46,079 nt of DNA from contig CAITYF010000175.1 in NCBI GenBank assembly GCA_903896545.1, forward strand, positions 1 through 46,079, given 5' to 3'. The notes below the pieces were generated by a model, which was not told the origin of the DNA, made no database searches, and worked only from the letters and a program-made list of their open reading frames with translations. Positions 27,314-36,392 of the stretch are shown in pieces (the first letter of the stretch is position 1; the number at the start of each line of letters is the position of its first letter). The position numbers and the translations under genes were made by a program. This stretch comes from an uncultured Myxococcales bacterium (GTDB taxonomy: Bacteria; Myxococcota_A; UBA9042).

Positions 27314-30300
27314 TGAAGCAAGTTGCCCTTCTGCTCTCGTTTCTGACGGTCGTGTCGTGTGCGCAATTGGCACCGCGCGAGCAGTTCGCTTCGGAAAATC
27401 CGGATGTTGACGCGACCGGCTTGGGTGATCTCGGCACGGATGCGGCCGACGCAGACCCGGACGTCCCGTTGGACACCGCGACTGACGTGGCCGCCGACCA
27501 GACCGACGTCACGCCCGACACCTCGCCGGATGCGGGTACCGACGCAGCTTTGGATACCTCGCCCGACGGCAGCGATGCCGAAGGACCAGACACGAGCGAT
27601 GCGGACGTGTATGACGGCTGCGCGGCGATGAACTGTGACGACGGCCAGCCGTGTACCGCCGACACCTGCGCGGGCGGCAAGTGCGTACATTTGCCCAACA
27701 CCGCGACCTGCACCGACGGCAGCGCTTGCACCGCGCTGGATGGCTGTTCGGGCGGTGCGTGCGTGGGCGTGGAAATCAACTGCGACGATGGTGACCTCTG
27801 CACCGAGGACGCCTGCCAGAAGGCCACCGGTTGCGTTCACTTTGCGAGCGACGTGACCTGTACGGACGACAACGTTTGCACGGTTGGCGACGCTTGCAAG
27901 GCCAAAGTCTGTGCGCCTGGCTCACCTCTGGCTTGTGACGATGGCAACGCGTGTACCGCGGACTCCTGCGACCCGGCGAGCGGTTGCGCTCACAATGCGG
28001 CCAGCGGCACATGCGACGACAGCAGCGCGTGCACGACGGGTGACGTGTGCCAAAACGGCACCTGCGTTGGTGGTATTGCGAAGGTCTGCAACGACCAGAA
28101 CCCGTGCACGGATGACGTGTGCACGGCGCTGGACGGTTGCACGACGAGCAACAACACCGCTGCTTGTGACGACGGTTCGGCCTGCACCGTAGGCGACACG
28201 TGCTTCGACGGCGGCTGCAAAGCTGGTACGGGAGCGGCATGTTCTGACGGCAACCCGTGCACGACGGATAGCTGCGACCTGGCGAGTGGCTGCACAAGTG
28301 CGGCCGCCGATGGACCTTGCGATGACGGAAGCGATTGCACCAACGGCGACGTGTGCAACGGCGGCACGTGCAAAGGGTCCGGCGGCTTGGACTGCGACGA
28401 CGGCAATCCCTGCACGGTGGACGGCTGTAGCTTACTCAATGGCTGTTCACACACCGACGCCGCGGACGGCACGGTCTGCTCCGGCAGCGCCTGCGGTGGT
28501 GGAAGCTGGCAGGGCGCGAGCACGTGCCTCTCCGCGAGCTGCGCCGTCACGCCGACTGCGGTGGACTGCGACGACAAGGACCCGTGCACCAACGACACTT
28601 GCAACGCGATCCAAGGGTGTTTGCACAGTCAGAACACCGCGTCGTGCGACGATAACAGCGCCTGCACCAGCAGCGACACGTGCGCCGGCGGCATTTGCAA
28701 GGGCACTGCGATCCCCTGCGACGACGGCCAGCTGTGCACCGCCGACGACTGCAATCCCAGCACCGGTTGCACGCATGACGCCAATGGACTGACCTGCGAC
28801 GACGGCGACCCCTGCACGTTGGGCGACGGCTGTAGCGGCGGGGTGTGCGCCGGCGGGTCGGGCGCGCCGAGCTGCGACGACGGCAAGTTGTGCACGGCCG
28901 ATGTGTGCACGACGGGTGTCGGCTGCCAGCACCCCGCGGTGGATGGCACGGTCGCGTGCGACGATGGGAACCCGTGCACAGTCGGCGACACGTGCGGTGG
29001 CGGAACCTGTCAGATTGGGACCACGCCTGTGGACTGCAACGACAACAATCCGTGTACGTTTGATTTGTGCACCGCGGGGAGCGGGTGCAGCCATCCGCAA
29101 CTTTCCGGCACGTGCTCGGACAACAACCCGTGCACGATTGGCGACCAGTGTCAGGGCGGCGCGTGCATCCCGACGGGGCTCGCCACGTGCGACGACAACA
29201 AGGTGTGCACGGACGATAGCTGTGATTCGACGACCGGCTGCAAGCACGGTGCCAACACGTTGCCTTGCGATGACGGCAGCACGTGCACCGTGGGCGACAT
29301 CTGCGCGGGCGGCGCGTGCAAACCTGGCGCGGGCTCGTTGGACTGCGACGACCACAACCCGTGCACCACAGACGGCTGCACCGCGAGCGGCTGCACGTGG
29401 GCCAACAACGCCAACCCGTGCGACGACCTGAACCCGTGCACGTTGACCGACACGTGTTCGGCGGGTGTGTGCGTTGGCCTGAACGCGGTGGTGTGTGACG
29501 CGATTGACCAATGCCACACCGCGGGCGCGTGCGACGCGAAGTCCGGTGCGTGCTCCAACCCGAACAAGGCCAACGGCGCGCAATGCAACGACGGCAACGC
29601 GTGCACGCAGACGGACGGGTGCCAAGGCGGCGTCTGTACCGGCAGCGGAGCGAAGACGTGCGCGGCGAGTGACCAGTGCCACGACGTGGGGACCTGCGAC
29701 CCATTGACCGGCGTGTGCAGCAACCCGGCCAAAGGCAATGGCGCGTCCTGCGAGGACGGCAGCTTCTGCACGGATGGGGACAGCTGCGTCACGGGCGCGT
29801 GCACGCCTGGCTCGCCCGTGTTGTGCGCCGCACCCGACCAGTGCCACAACGTGAGCGCGTGCGATCCGAGCACGGGAACATGCACGACGACCGAGAAGGC
29901 GGACGGATCGGCATGTTCGGACGGCAAGGCGTGCACCACGGAATCGTGCGTGGGCGGCACGTGCAGCGGAACGCTGGTCAACGCCAACTGCAACGACAAC
30001 AAGGCATGCACGGATGACGCGTGTTCGCCTGGCGCTCCGGGAGCCGACCCAACGACGGGCTGCCTCTTCACCAACAACGACGCGAACGCTTGCACGGACG
30101 GCAAGAGCTGCACCACGGACACCTGTGTCAGCGGCGCGTGCGTGGCAACGAACAAGAGCGCAAACTGCAATGACACCAACCCGTGCACCGACGATTCGTG
30201 TGATCCGAGCAACGCCAACGCAAATGCGACGACCGGGTGCGTCAACGCGAACAACAACGCGAGTGCGTGCACGGACGGCAAGAGCTGCACGACCGACGCG

Positions 30301-32499
30301 TGCGTCGGCGGCGCGTGCGTGAGCACGAAGGTGAACGGCAATTGTAGCGATGGCAATGCGTGCACGGACGACACGTGCAACCCGAGCAACGCGAGCGCCA
30401 ATGCCACCACTGGTTGCGTGTTCGCCAACAACAACGCCAACGCGTGCACGGATGGCAACGCGTGCACGACCGACGCGTGCGTAGGCGGTGCCTGCATGGG
30501 TTCGGTGGCCACGTGCGGAGACAGCATCTGCAACGGCTGTGAGACGTATGCCACTTGCCCCAGCGATTGCGGCTGCGGCGACGGCACGTGCAACAACATG
30601 GAGAATGCGAACACGTGTCCAGCCGATTGCAGCTTCTTGACCAAGCGGATCGCAGGCGCTTGCACGACCGCGGGCGTCAAGGACACGTGCAGCGCAGGCT
30701 ACTTCTGCGTGGCGCGCGGCTCCGGCGGCAACGTGTGTGTTGCGGACTTCGAGACGTGGGCGCCGATCAGCGACAGTCATCCCGCATCGGACTACACGGA
30801 TTACGCAGATTACAGTACTGACAACAAGACCGGGCTCTCATGGGCCAAGGCGGTCATCTCTTCGTCGGCTTGGAGCACGGCCAAGACAGCGTGCAACAGC
30901 TCGACTTACGGCAGCTTCAACGACTGGCGCGTGCCGACCTTCGCTGAACTGGTGACGCTGACCGATTACTCCAAGACGTCGCCCGCATCGTCGGCGAATC
31001 TGACGTGGCCCACCGACACGTGGGGCTACTGGTCCAACGCGCCTTGGATCGGCGGGTCTAACTACCTTTGGTACGAGTCGTTTGACACCGGCAACGCGAC
31101 GCTCGACACGATGACCTTCAGGGTTCGTTGCGTGCGCGGGGGAACGACGACCGGCACAGGATCGGGCGCGCGGTTTGCTCTTCAGGATAGCGGCACGACG
31201 GTATTGGACCGCATCACCGGCTTACGATGGCAGCAAGCGGCATCGCCGACGACGCTTGCGCAAACCGCGGGACGCGACTACTGCGCCAACAATACACCCG
31301 GGCTTCCCAGCACCGGCTGGCGCATGCCGACCGAAGGTGAGCTACGCCAATTGGTGGACCGCCAGACCAAGTTCCCTTCCATCAACGCGGCGTTTAGCAG
31401 CGTCACGGTCTGGACGACCACGGGAACGAGCCCCAACTACTGGTACTCCGATTTTGCCACCAACGGATACATGCAGCTGTCCTCCGGCCCGATCGCAGTT
31501 CGCTGCGTCACGGCGTGCGGCAACGGCGTTTGCGATGAAGCCGAGACGCTCGCGAGCTGCCCGTCGGACTGCGGCTTCCTCGCCAAGCGCTTGGGCGCGG
31601 CGTGCACAACGCCTGGAACCAAGGATACGTGCGGGGCGGGATTCTATTGCGTCGCGCGGAGCGTCACGGGCGGCGGCAATGTGTGCGTGGCCGACTTTGA
31701 CACGTGGTCGCCGATCGGCAACGCCCACAGCGCGGCGGACTTCACGGAGGCGACCGACACTGTGCTGGACAACAAGACCGGCTTGACGTGGGCGAAGGCG
31801 TCGATTGCAGCAGCAACGTGGAGTTCGTCCCTGACTTCGTGCAACAGCGTGACGTACGGGGCGTTCACCGACTGGCGCGTGCCGACGCTCGCCGAGATGA
31901 ACTCGCTACTCGACCGCAGTAAATCGTCGCCTGCGTCCTCCGCGCCGAACATGAACTGGCCGACGGACATCTGGGGCTACTGGACCACGCAACCATACGC
32001 TGGCTCGGGCTCGAACTACTGGTACGTGATGGGCGACTTTGGCGCCGCTGCCTACGCGGGTAACACCAAGAGCTACCGCGTTCGTTGTGTGCGCGGCGGC
32101 GCGACGACGGGCTCGGGCACCGGCACCCGATTCGCCGTTCAGGACGGCGGCAAGACGGTGCTCGACCGAATCAGTGGTCTGCACTGGCAACAGGCAATGG
32201 ACGGCACGTTGCGGTCGCCCACCGCCAGCGCCACGTACTGCACGAACAACACGTCCGCGTTGCCTGGCACCGGCTGGCGCCTACCGACCATCAACGAATT
32301 GGCGCAGCTGTCGAACCGCAGCTACTACAACTCGGCCATTGACCCGATCTTTGCTGCGCCGACAAGCGGCGAAATGTCGTGCTGGTCGACGACCTCCTCG
32401 CTCGCCACGGTCGGGTACTTCTTTGGCCTGAACTTTGGCTGGGGCGGTGCTGACGGCTATACGCCCGCGTTCAGCCAGAACGCCAGGTGCGTCAGGTAA
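27313..32499 (+). CDS. Cys-rich repeat lipoprotein with four DUF1566 domains
   Basis: The product has 1728 residues. The ATG at 27313 overlaps the previous stop and begins a short lipoprotein signal with acylation at C16 (TVVSC). A far upstream in-frame start at 26992 lies inside the preceding gene and was rejected. An Asp/Thr-rich linker runs to about residue 100. CDDGxxCTxDxC repeats follow, with three DQCHxxGxCD units near residues 730-860 and a set of CTDGKSCTTDxCVxGACV units near 865-1070. The C-terminal part has a short Cys cluster and then DUF1566 (Lcl-type) domains marked by DWRVPT, GWRMPT, DWRVPT and GWRLPT. DUF1566 domains are common in exported Myxococcota proteins and have no established activity. 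The stop overlaps the end of convergent msrC by eight bases. Confidence 0.86.
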   Translation: MKQVALLLSFLTVVSCAQLAPREQFASENPDVDATGLGDLGTDAADADPDVPLDTATDVAADQTDVTPDTSPDAGTDAALDTSPDGSDAEGPDTSDADVYDGCAAMNCDDGQPCTADTCAGGKCVHLPNTATCTDGSACTALDGCSGGACVGVEINCDDGDLCTEDACQKATGCVHFASDVTCTDDNVCTVGDACKAKVCAPGSPLACDDGNACTADSCDPASGCAHNAASGTCDDSSACTTGDVCQNGTCVGGIAKVCNDQNPCTDDVCTALDGCTTSNNTAACDDGSACTVGDTCFDGGCKAGTGAACSDGNPCTTDSCDLASGCTSAAADGPCDDGSDCTNGDVCNGGTCKGSGGLDCDDGNPCTVDGCSLLNGCSHTDAADGTVCSGSACGGGSWQGASTCLSASCAVTPTAVDCDDKDPCTNDTCNAIQGCLHSQNTASCDDNSACTSSDTCAGGICKGTAIPCDDGQLCTADDCNPSTGCTHDANGLTCDDGDPCTLGDGCSGGVCAGGSGAPSCDDGKLCTADVCTTGVGCQHPAVDGTVACDDGNPCTVGDTCGGGTCQIGTTPVDCNDNNPCTFDLCTAGSGCSHPQLSGTCSDNNPCTIGDQCQGGACIPTGLATCDDNKVCTDDSCDSTTGCKHGANTLPCDDGSTCTVGDICAGGACKPGAGSLDCDDHNPCTTDGCTASGCTWANNANPCDDLNPCTLTDTCSAGVCVGLNAVVCDAIDQCHTAGACDAKSGACSNPNKANGAQCNDGNACTQTDGCQGGVCTGSGAKTCAASDQCHDVGTCDPLTGVCSNPAKGNGASCEDGSFCTDGDSCVTGACTPGSPVLCAAPDQCHNVSACDPSTGTCTTTEKADGSACSDGKACTTESCVGGTCSGTLVNANCNDNKACTDDACSPGAPGADPTTGCLFTNNDANACTDGKSCTTDTCVSGACVATNKSANCNDTNPCTDDSCDPSNANANATTGCVNANNNASACTDGKSCTTDACVGGACVSTKVNGNCSDGNACTDDTCNPSNASANATTGCVFANNNANACTDGNACTTDACVGGACMGSVATCGDSICNGCETYATCPSDCGCGDGTCNNMENANTCPADCSFLTKRIAGACTTAGVKDTCSAGYFCVARGSGGNVCVADFETWAPISDSHPASDYTDYADYSTDNKTGLSWAKAVISSSAWSTAKTACNSSTYGSFNDWRVPTFAELVTLTDYSKTSPASSANLTWPTDTWGYWSNAPWIGGSNYLWYESFDTGNATLDTMTFRVRCVRGGTTTGTGSGARFALQDSGTTVLDRITGLRWQQAASPTTLAQTAGRDYCANNTPGLPSTGWRMPTEGELRQLVDRQTKFPSINAAFSSVTVWTTTGTSPNYWYSDFATNGYMQLSSGPIAVRCVTACGNGVCDEAETLASCPSDCGFLAKRLGAACTTPGTKDTCGAGFYCVARSVTGGGNVCVADFDTWSPIGNAHSAADFTEATDTVLDNKTGLTWAKASIAAATWSSSLTSCNSVTYGAFTDWRVPTLAEMNSLLDRSKSSPASSAPNMNWPTDIWGYWTTQPYAGSGSNYWYVMGDFGAAAYAGNTKSYRVRCVRGGATTGSGTGTRFAVQDGGKTVLDRISGLHWQQAMDGTLRSPTASATYCTNNTSALPGTGWRLPTINELAQLSNRSYYNSAIDPIFAAPTSGEMSCWSTTSSLATVGYFFGLNFGWGGADGYTPAFSQNARCVR
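30540..32499 (+). repeat. internal ~1-kb duplication: Cys cluster plus paired DUF1566 domains
   Basis: The block starting CGDGTCNNMENANTCPADC at about 30570 is repeated as CGNGVCDEAETLASCPSDC at about 31516. Each is followed by FLxKR, a KDTCxAGxxCVAR segment, NVCVADFxTW and two DUF1566 domains. The two blocks share order and many residues. The result is four DUF1566 domains from one two-domain unit. Confidence 0.75.
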
Positions 32500-33040
32500 C
32501 TCCGCAGTTGGGCGAATCGGTCCGCGAAGGGTCGGACCCCGTCGCCAGACGCGACCAATCCGACCGCCGAACCAACAGCGCCACAAGCGCCTCCAGACCG
32601 CGCGCGTCGTCGGAATCGAACCGACCGGCGAGCGGACTGTCCAGGTCCAGCACACCCAGCAGCGCGTCGTCACGCAGCAGCGGCACGACGACCTCTGACC
32701 GCGACGCCGCGTCGCACGCGATGTGCCCCGGAAACGCGTGAACGTCCGGCGCCACTACCGTCTCGCGCCGCGTGGCCGAAGCACCGCAGACGCCGCGGCT
32801 CAGCGCGATGCGCACGCAGGCGACGCGCCCCTGAAATGGCCCCAGCACGAGTTCGTCCGCCCGCAGCAGGTAGAACCCCGCCCAGTTCAGGTCCGGCAGC
32901 AGCTCAAAGAGCAGGGCGGCGGTGTTGGCGAGGTTGGCCAGCCCGTCGGTTTCGTCGCCGATGAGCGCGTCGAGTTGCTGCCGGAGGTCTGCGTAAAGGG
33001 CGGGTTTGTCGGTGGCGTCTGTGTGGCGGAGGTGAAACAT
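32492..33040 (-). CDS. msrC: free methionine-(R)-sulfoxide reductase (GAF-type)
   Basis: The product has 182 residues from the ATG at 33040; a TTG at 33076 is a possible longer start. The enzyme reduces free methionine-R-sulfoxide using three cysteines in a GAF fold. All are present: C75 in GRVACVRI, C85 in GVCG and C109 in GHIACD. Their spacing of 10 and 24 residues equals that of the yeast enzyme. NWAGFYLL, LGPFQG, DVHAFPGHIACD and SRSEVVVPL are family hallmarks. It is a cytosolic oxidative-damage repair enzyme, probably working with thioredoxin. The 3' end overlaps the Cys-rich lipoprotein gene tail to tail by eight bases. Confidence 0.92.
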   Translation of the reverse strand: MFHLRHTDATDKPALYADLRQQLDALIGDETDGLANLANTAALLFELLPDLNWAGFYLLRADELVLGPFQGRVACVRIALSRGVCGASATRRETVVAPDVHAFPGHIACDAASRSEVVVPLLRDDALLGVLDLDSPLAGRFDSDDARGLEALVALLVRRSDWSRLATGSDPSRTDSPNCGVT

Positions 33041-33100
33041 GGGCGGCAGTGTCGCGTGGGAGCGGGCTGGGTGCAACGGGTGGTTGGCGAGCCTGGGCGC

Positions 33101-33337
33101 TTACACTCGCACCGCCTCATCCCAAACTGAGTCCGGGCAGAGGTCCGCCTCGTCGGTCCAAACCACCGTACCGTGCGCGGCGTGCGCGCGCCGGAAAACC
33201 GCTTCATCCCGAAGCGCCGCAAAGGCCGGGAACGCCAGATACGGTGTGACGTCCAGAACTCCGCGCTCGCCATTGGCAAACGTGACGGCAACCTGGGTCG
33301 GGGAAATGGCGATTGCTTGCACAACGCGCGGATTCAT
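33101..33337 (-). CDS. DUF2442 domain protein
   Basis: The product has 78 residues from the ATG at 33337, preceded by GAGG. Upstream extension to 33505 is low-complexity and was not used. The sequence has the DUF2442 plan: MNPRVVQAIAISP, VTFANGERGVLDVTPYL, a middle FxALRDExxFRRA helix, and GTVVWTDEADLCPDSVWDEA at the end. DUF2442 proteins often occur beside DUF4160 proteins in small two-gene modules, sometimes called toxin-antitoxin-like. No DUF4160 gene is visible here. It precedes msrC on the same strand with 60 bases between them. Confidence 0.85.
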   Translation of the reverse strand: MNPRVVQAIAISPTQVAVTFANGERGVLDVTPYLAFPAFAALRDEAVFRRAHAAHGTVVWTDEADLCPDSVWDEAVRV

Positions 33338-33487
33338 CGGTGACCTCAGCGCAGCGACCTCGCGCAGCGGACGCGGTCGCAACGATGACGCAAGGATAGG
33401 GTGCAGGATGCGGCGGGGCAAGGGAAAGTGGCGGGTCTGGCGATTGCGGTGCGGTTGGTGCACACCCCTGCAGACGCCGTCGAGAGC

Positions 33488-33655
33488 GGCAGGCACAGTC
33501 TCCAAGCTAGCCCAACACGGCGCAGCACCGGGCAGGCAATGTGTCTGGAGGTATACAAGGCGGCGCGGGATGGGTCAGACATTGTGTCTGGAGTGATCCA
33601 AGCCGTCGTGGCAGGAGGCAGGCAATAGGTCTGAACCCGTCCGCCATGCTGCGTA
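33488..33655. repeat. four degenerate ~42-bp direct repeats in a gene-free stretch
   Basis: The stretch 33338-33759 has no supported gene. In it, units starting near 33488, 33530, 33572 and 33614 share the core GGCAGGCAATGTGTCTGGA or a variant, with a step of about 42 bases. The second and third units match at roughly 30 of 42 positions by eye. The outer two are more worn. It looks like an old minisatellite; 42 is a multiple of three, but no long coding frame explains it. Confidence 0.45.
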
Positions 33656-33759
33656 CGGCAATAGGCAGAGTGAAGCGCGCCGGATCGGTGATGGCGATGG
33701 CGGCAGGCGCCGACACGACCTCCATCTCTTGCGCCGCCTGTTGGGGCATGCCACGCGCA

Positions 33760-34108
33760 CCCCCAAAACCACCACCGGCAGGTCACTCTCGCAACCTGCC
33801 GGCAGTTCAAACCCTGACTTTCTGACCATCCGCGCCGGTTACTTCAACCGCGCCTCCAGGCCCTCAAGCTCCGCCCAAAGTTCCTTCGGCAACTTCGCGC
33901 CGAACTTCGGGTAGTGCTCCGCGCGCACGTCCGCGATCTCGCGCTTCCAGCCTTCGCGATCCACCGTCAGCAGTTCCTTCAGGTCGTCTGCCGTCACGCC
34001 CGCGGGCGCGTCGAACGCGTCCGGCGTCGGCATGATGCCGATTTCCGTCTCGACGAACTTGCCGGTGCCGTCGCACTGTTCGAAGATCCACTTCAGCACG
34101 CGGCTGTT
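33760..34108 (-). pseudogene. 3'-end fragment of the PEP carboxykinase gene with terminator (copy A)
   Basis: Positions 33839-34108 encode about the last 90 residues of GTP-type PEPCK, from [11 protein letters not shown] to EGLEARLK and a TAA stop. They match the intact gene at 37236-37505 with only two amino acid differences (F for L, A for E) but many synonymous changes. The non-coding tail, with its hairpin, continues to 33760. Homology ends sharply at 34108, where the sequence becomes unrelated. The open frame upstream to 34429 is not PEPCK. The stretch 34109-34353 between this copy and the lipoprotein stop holds no gene that I can see. Confidence 0.88.
33775..33802 (-). terminator. hairpin terminator, copy A
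   Basis: The 9-bp stem ccggcaggt/acctgccgg has a 10-base loop. Read on the minus strand, it is followed by TGGTGGTTTTGGGG. It is identical in stem and loop to the one after intact pckG. Confidence 0.65.
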
Positions 34109-34353
34109 TTGGGCCTTGCGGGGTAGGTCGGGGCTGCATTTGGGCGAATCCGTCCGCAAGCGGCCGGACCGCGCCCTAGTCCCGGCAGACCGGCTGCGCC
34201 GTTGCCGGGACCGGAGCCAGCCTGCGGCTGTCTCCGCCCATTCGGGTGACGGTCGCTTTCGCGGTCGCCCATCTCGACACCAATTCACCGTCACTCCGAG
34301 GTCGGAGGAAACTTGCACGTCGCCTGGTTTCAGGAAAGCAACTTCCTTCAGAC

Positions 34354-36108
34354 TCACTTTCCACACAAGCCCGCCACCAAACTGTGCTCGCACGCCCCGG
34401 AGCCGGCAACGCACGCATCCGCCGTACATGGGTTCCCATCATCGCAGTTCCGCGTGGTTCTGCGGCAAATCCCATCGCACCACTCGTCCGTGCACGGGTT
34501 CCCATCGTCGCACTCGTCGTTCTTGTTGCAGATTCGCTCCGCGCACCCCGCCACGAGGTCGTGAACGCACTGGCCGCTGCCGCAGCCTGCGGGATTGGTC
34601 AGGTCACAGTTCTTCGGCTGGCATGTGTCGGCCGTGCACGGGTCGCCGTCGCTGCAGTTGCGTTCACGAAACCCGCATTTGCAGTCAAAACATCCCGGCC
34701 TGAGGCACCAGTTCGTCGGCGTGTTGAAGTCCATGTTTCCGGTGTGGCAGTCGCTGTCCTCGGCGCATTCGCAAGCTGTCGTCGTGTAGCTGCATTTGCC
34801 CGAAACGCAGGTGTCGCTGGTCCACGGGTGGCCGTCAAAGCAGTCTGCGGCTGCTTTGCAGGGCACGTCGCAAGGTTGCGCGCTGGCTTGCTGCGCATGG
34901 TTGCAGCGATTCTCGACGCAGTAGTCGCCGGTACATGCCACGCCGTCGTCGCACTCAGCGTCTTTGGTGCAACAGCCGTCGCCCGACGCCGCCAACTTGT
35001 GTGTACAGATCTGCACGTCGTCGCCCGTCAATTCACAGGCGTCGGTGGTGCAGGGGTTGCCGTCGTCGCAGTCTTGGGCGCCAAAACAGGGCGGCGGGCC
35101 GCACTGACCGGTCCACGCGGACGCGCAGTGGCCATCCGCGCCGCACGTGTCCTCGGTGCAGGGGTTGCCGTCATGGCAGATTTCCGTGCCCTTTTGCGTG
35201 CACTGCAGGCCGCATTGCGTCAGGACGGGCGCGTGGGCGCAGCGGCCGGGCATCGCGGCTGAGAGGAGGATGCACGCATCCACCGTGCACGCGTCTTCGT
35301 CGTCGCAGTCGGCTGCGGATTCGCAGGTAGGCTTGCCGACCGCTGTTTTCGCCTGACACCAGCCAGAAACGCACGCGTAGGCGCCGGCGCCCGCTGCATA
35401 TGCACACTGGTCGTCGACTGTGCACGCCTTCTTGCAGCTTGCGGTCAGTTCGAAGGTGCACATGTGCGTGACCGGGTCGCACGAATCCTTTGTGCATTCA
35501 GCGTGGTCGTTGCACTGCGCGTCCGAGCTGCAACTTGAACAACACTGGGCGTTGCCGGACCCGCATGCGCTGCTGGCGACGAGGCAATCGCCGTTCTGGC
35601 AGTGGCCCCAGACTGTGCAACCTGCCGCTCGCCGACACCACCCGCCCTGGTTGTGGACGCCGAGCCAATGGCAGATGTTCGCCACACATTTGCCGACTCG
35701 GCAGGTGTCTTGCTGGCAATCGTGATCCTGGGTGCAGGGAATCGGCGTGTCCGCGACATCTGCCCCCGTGGCATCGCCGCCGCCGTAAGTCGCGCCGTCG
35801 GCCAGGACGATCGCGCCGTCAGGGAGTAGTTGGGCGTCCGCCAACAGCGCGCCGTCTGGCAGCAACACGCCGCCGTCTACGCTCAATCCAGACGATTCAG
35901 AGGAGTTCACGTCCGCGTCGAGACCGTCGAATCCCGAAATCGCACGATCCTCGCCGCACGCGACTGAAACGACGGTCATGCAGGCCAAAGTGCACGAGAC
36001 GCGTAAGCAGCTCGACCATCGGCTGAGGCGGAGAAGGCCTGAGGGAACGACCGACGTGCGCGCTCGGCGAGGGCTTCGCTCTCGACTGTCGCCAGATGTT
36101 CCGAGCAT
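34354..36108 (-). CDS. Cys-rich repeat lipoprotein
   Basis: The product has 584 residues from the ATG at 36108, which has GAGG five bases upstream. A longer frame to 36213 was rejected. The signal is long, with a basic n-region and acylated C51 in SVAC. A linker rich in Asp, Gly, Leu and Ala follows (LLPDGALLADAQLLPDGA, in outline). The rest consists of Cys-rich CDDGNPCTxDxC repeats like those in the larger lipoproteins, with several irregular units (CHTGNMDF, CFDCKCGF). It has no enzymatic motif. The gene lies between the two displaced pckG 3' ends (33760-34108 and 36198-36392), so it may have arrived as a cassette. It is probably a surface protein related to the giant paralogues. Confidence 0.8.
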   Translation of the reverse strand: MLGTSGDSRERSPRRARTSVVPSGLLRLSRWSSCLRVSCTLACMTVVSVACGEDRAISGFDGLDADVNSSESSGLSVDGGVLLPDGALLADAQLLPDGAIVLADGATYGGGDATGADVADTPIPCTQDHDCQQDTCRVGKCVANICHWLGVHNQGGWCRRAAGCTVWGHCQNGDCLVASSACGSGNAQCCSSCSSDAQCNDHAECTKDSCDPVTHMCTFELTASCKKACTVDDQCAYAAGAGAYACVSGWCQAKTAVGKPTCESAADCDDEDACTVDACILLSAAMPGRCAHAPVLTQCGLQCTQKGTEICHDGNPCTEDTCGADGHCASAWTGQCGPPPCFGAQDCDDGNPCTTDACELTGDDVQICTHKLAASGDGCCTKDAECDDGVACTGDYCVENRCNHAQQASAQPCDVPCKAAADCFDGHPWTSDTCVSGKCSYTTTACECAEDSDCHTGNMDFNTPTNWCLRPGCFDCKCGFRERNCSDGDPCTADTCQPKNCDLTNPAGCGSGQCVHDLVAGCAERICNKNDECDDGNPCTDEWCDGICRRTTRNCDDGNPCTADACVAGSGACEHSLVAGLCGK

Positions 36109-36197
36109 TGTTGCCTCTGCCTTGGCTTCCTCGCCTGCGTTGTCGATCGGAAAGGAGTTTGACGCGTCCCATCGTGAGGTCAAGCTCAACCCATTCT

Positions 36198-36392
36198 CCC
36201 CCAAAACCACCACCGGCAGGTCACTCTCGCAACCTGCCGGCGGCTCACTCGCAATTCTCAGGCGCTACACCGCAATCTTCGCGGCTCGCGGCGGGCGACA
36301 AGCACCCGCCCTACTTCAACCGCGCCTCCAGCCCTTCAAGCTCCGCCCACAGTTCCTTCGGCAGCTTCGCGCCGAACTTCGGGTAGTGCTCC
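36198..36392 (-). pseudogene. 3'-end fragment of the PEP carboxykinase gene with terminator (copy B)
   Basis: Positions 36311-36392 encode only the last 26 residues of PEPCK (EHYPKFGAKL to EARLK) and end in TAG. The fragment begins directly after the TGA of the nucleotidyltransferase gene, with no gap. The untranslated tail differs from copies A and C between 36241 and 36310 but then has the same hairpin. In the shared coding part, copies A and B differ at about 5 positions, and each differs from the intact gene at about 10, by hand count. A and B are therefore closer to each other. Confidence 0.85.
36213..36240 (-). terminator. hairpin terminator, copy B
   Basis: The 9-bp stem and 10-base loop are the same as in the hairpin after pckG, followed on the minus strand by TGGTGGTTTTGGGGG. 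It now lies downstream of the nucleotidyltransferase gene. Confidence 0.65.

Noticed and set aside
28447..30780. 777-residue minus-strand frame opposite the DUF1566 lipoprotein
   Set aside because: Same antisense repeat effect; the plus strand has a clear lipoprotein with known domains.
33839..34429. 196-residue minus-strand gene ending in PEPCK sequence
   Set aside because: Only the last 90 residues are PEPCK; the upstream part is composition noise with no start signal, so it is a gene fragment.
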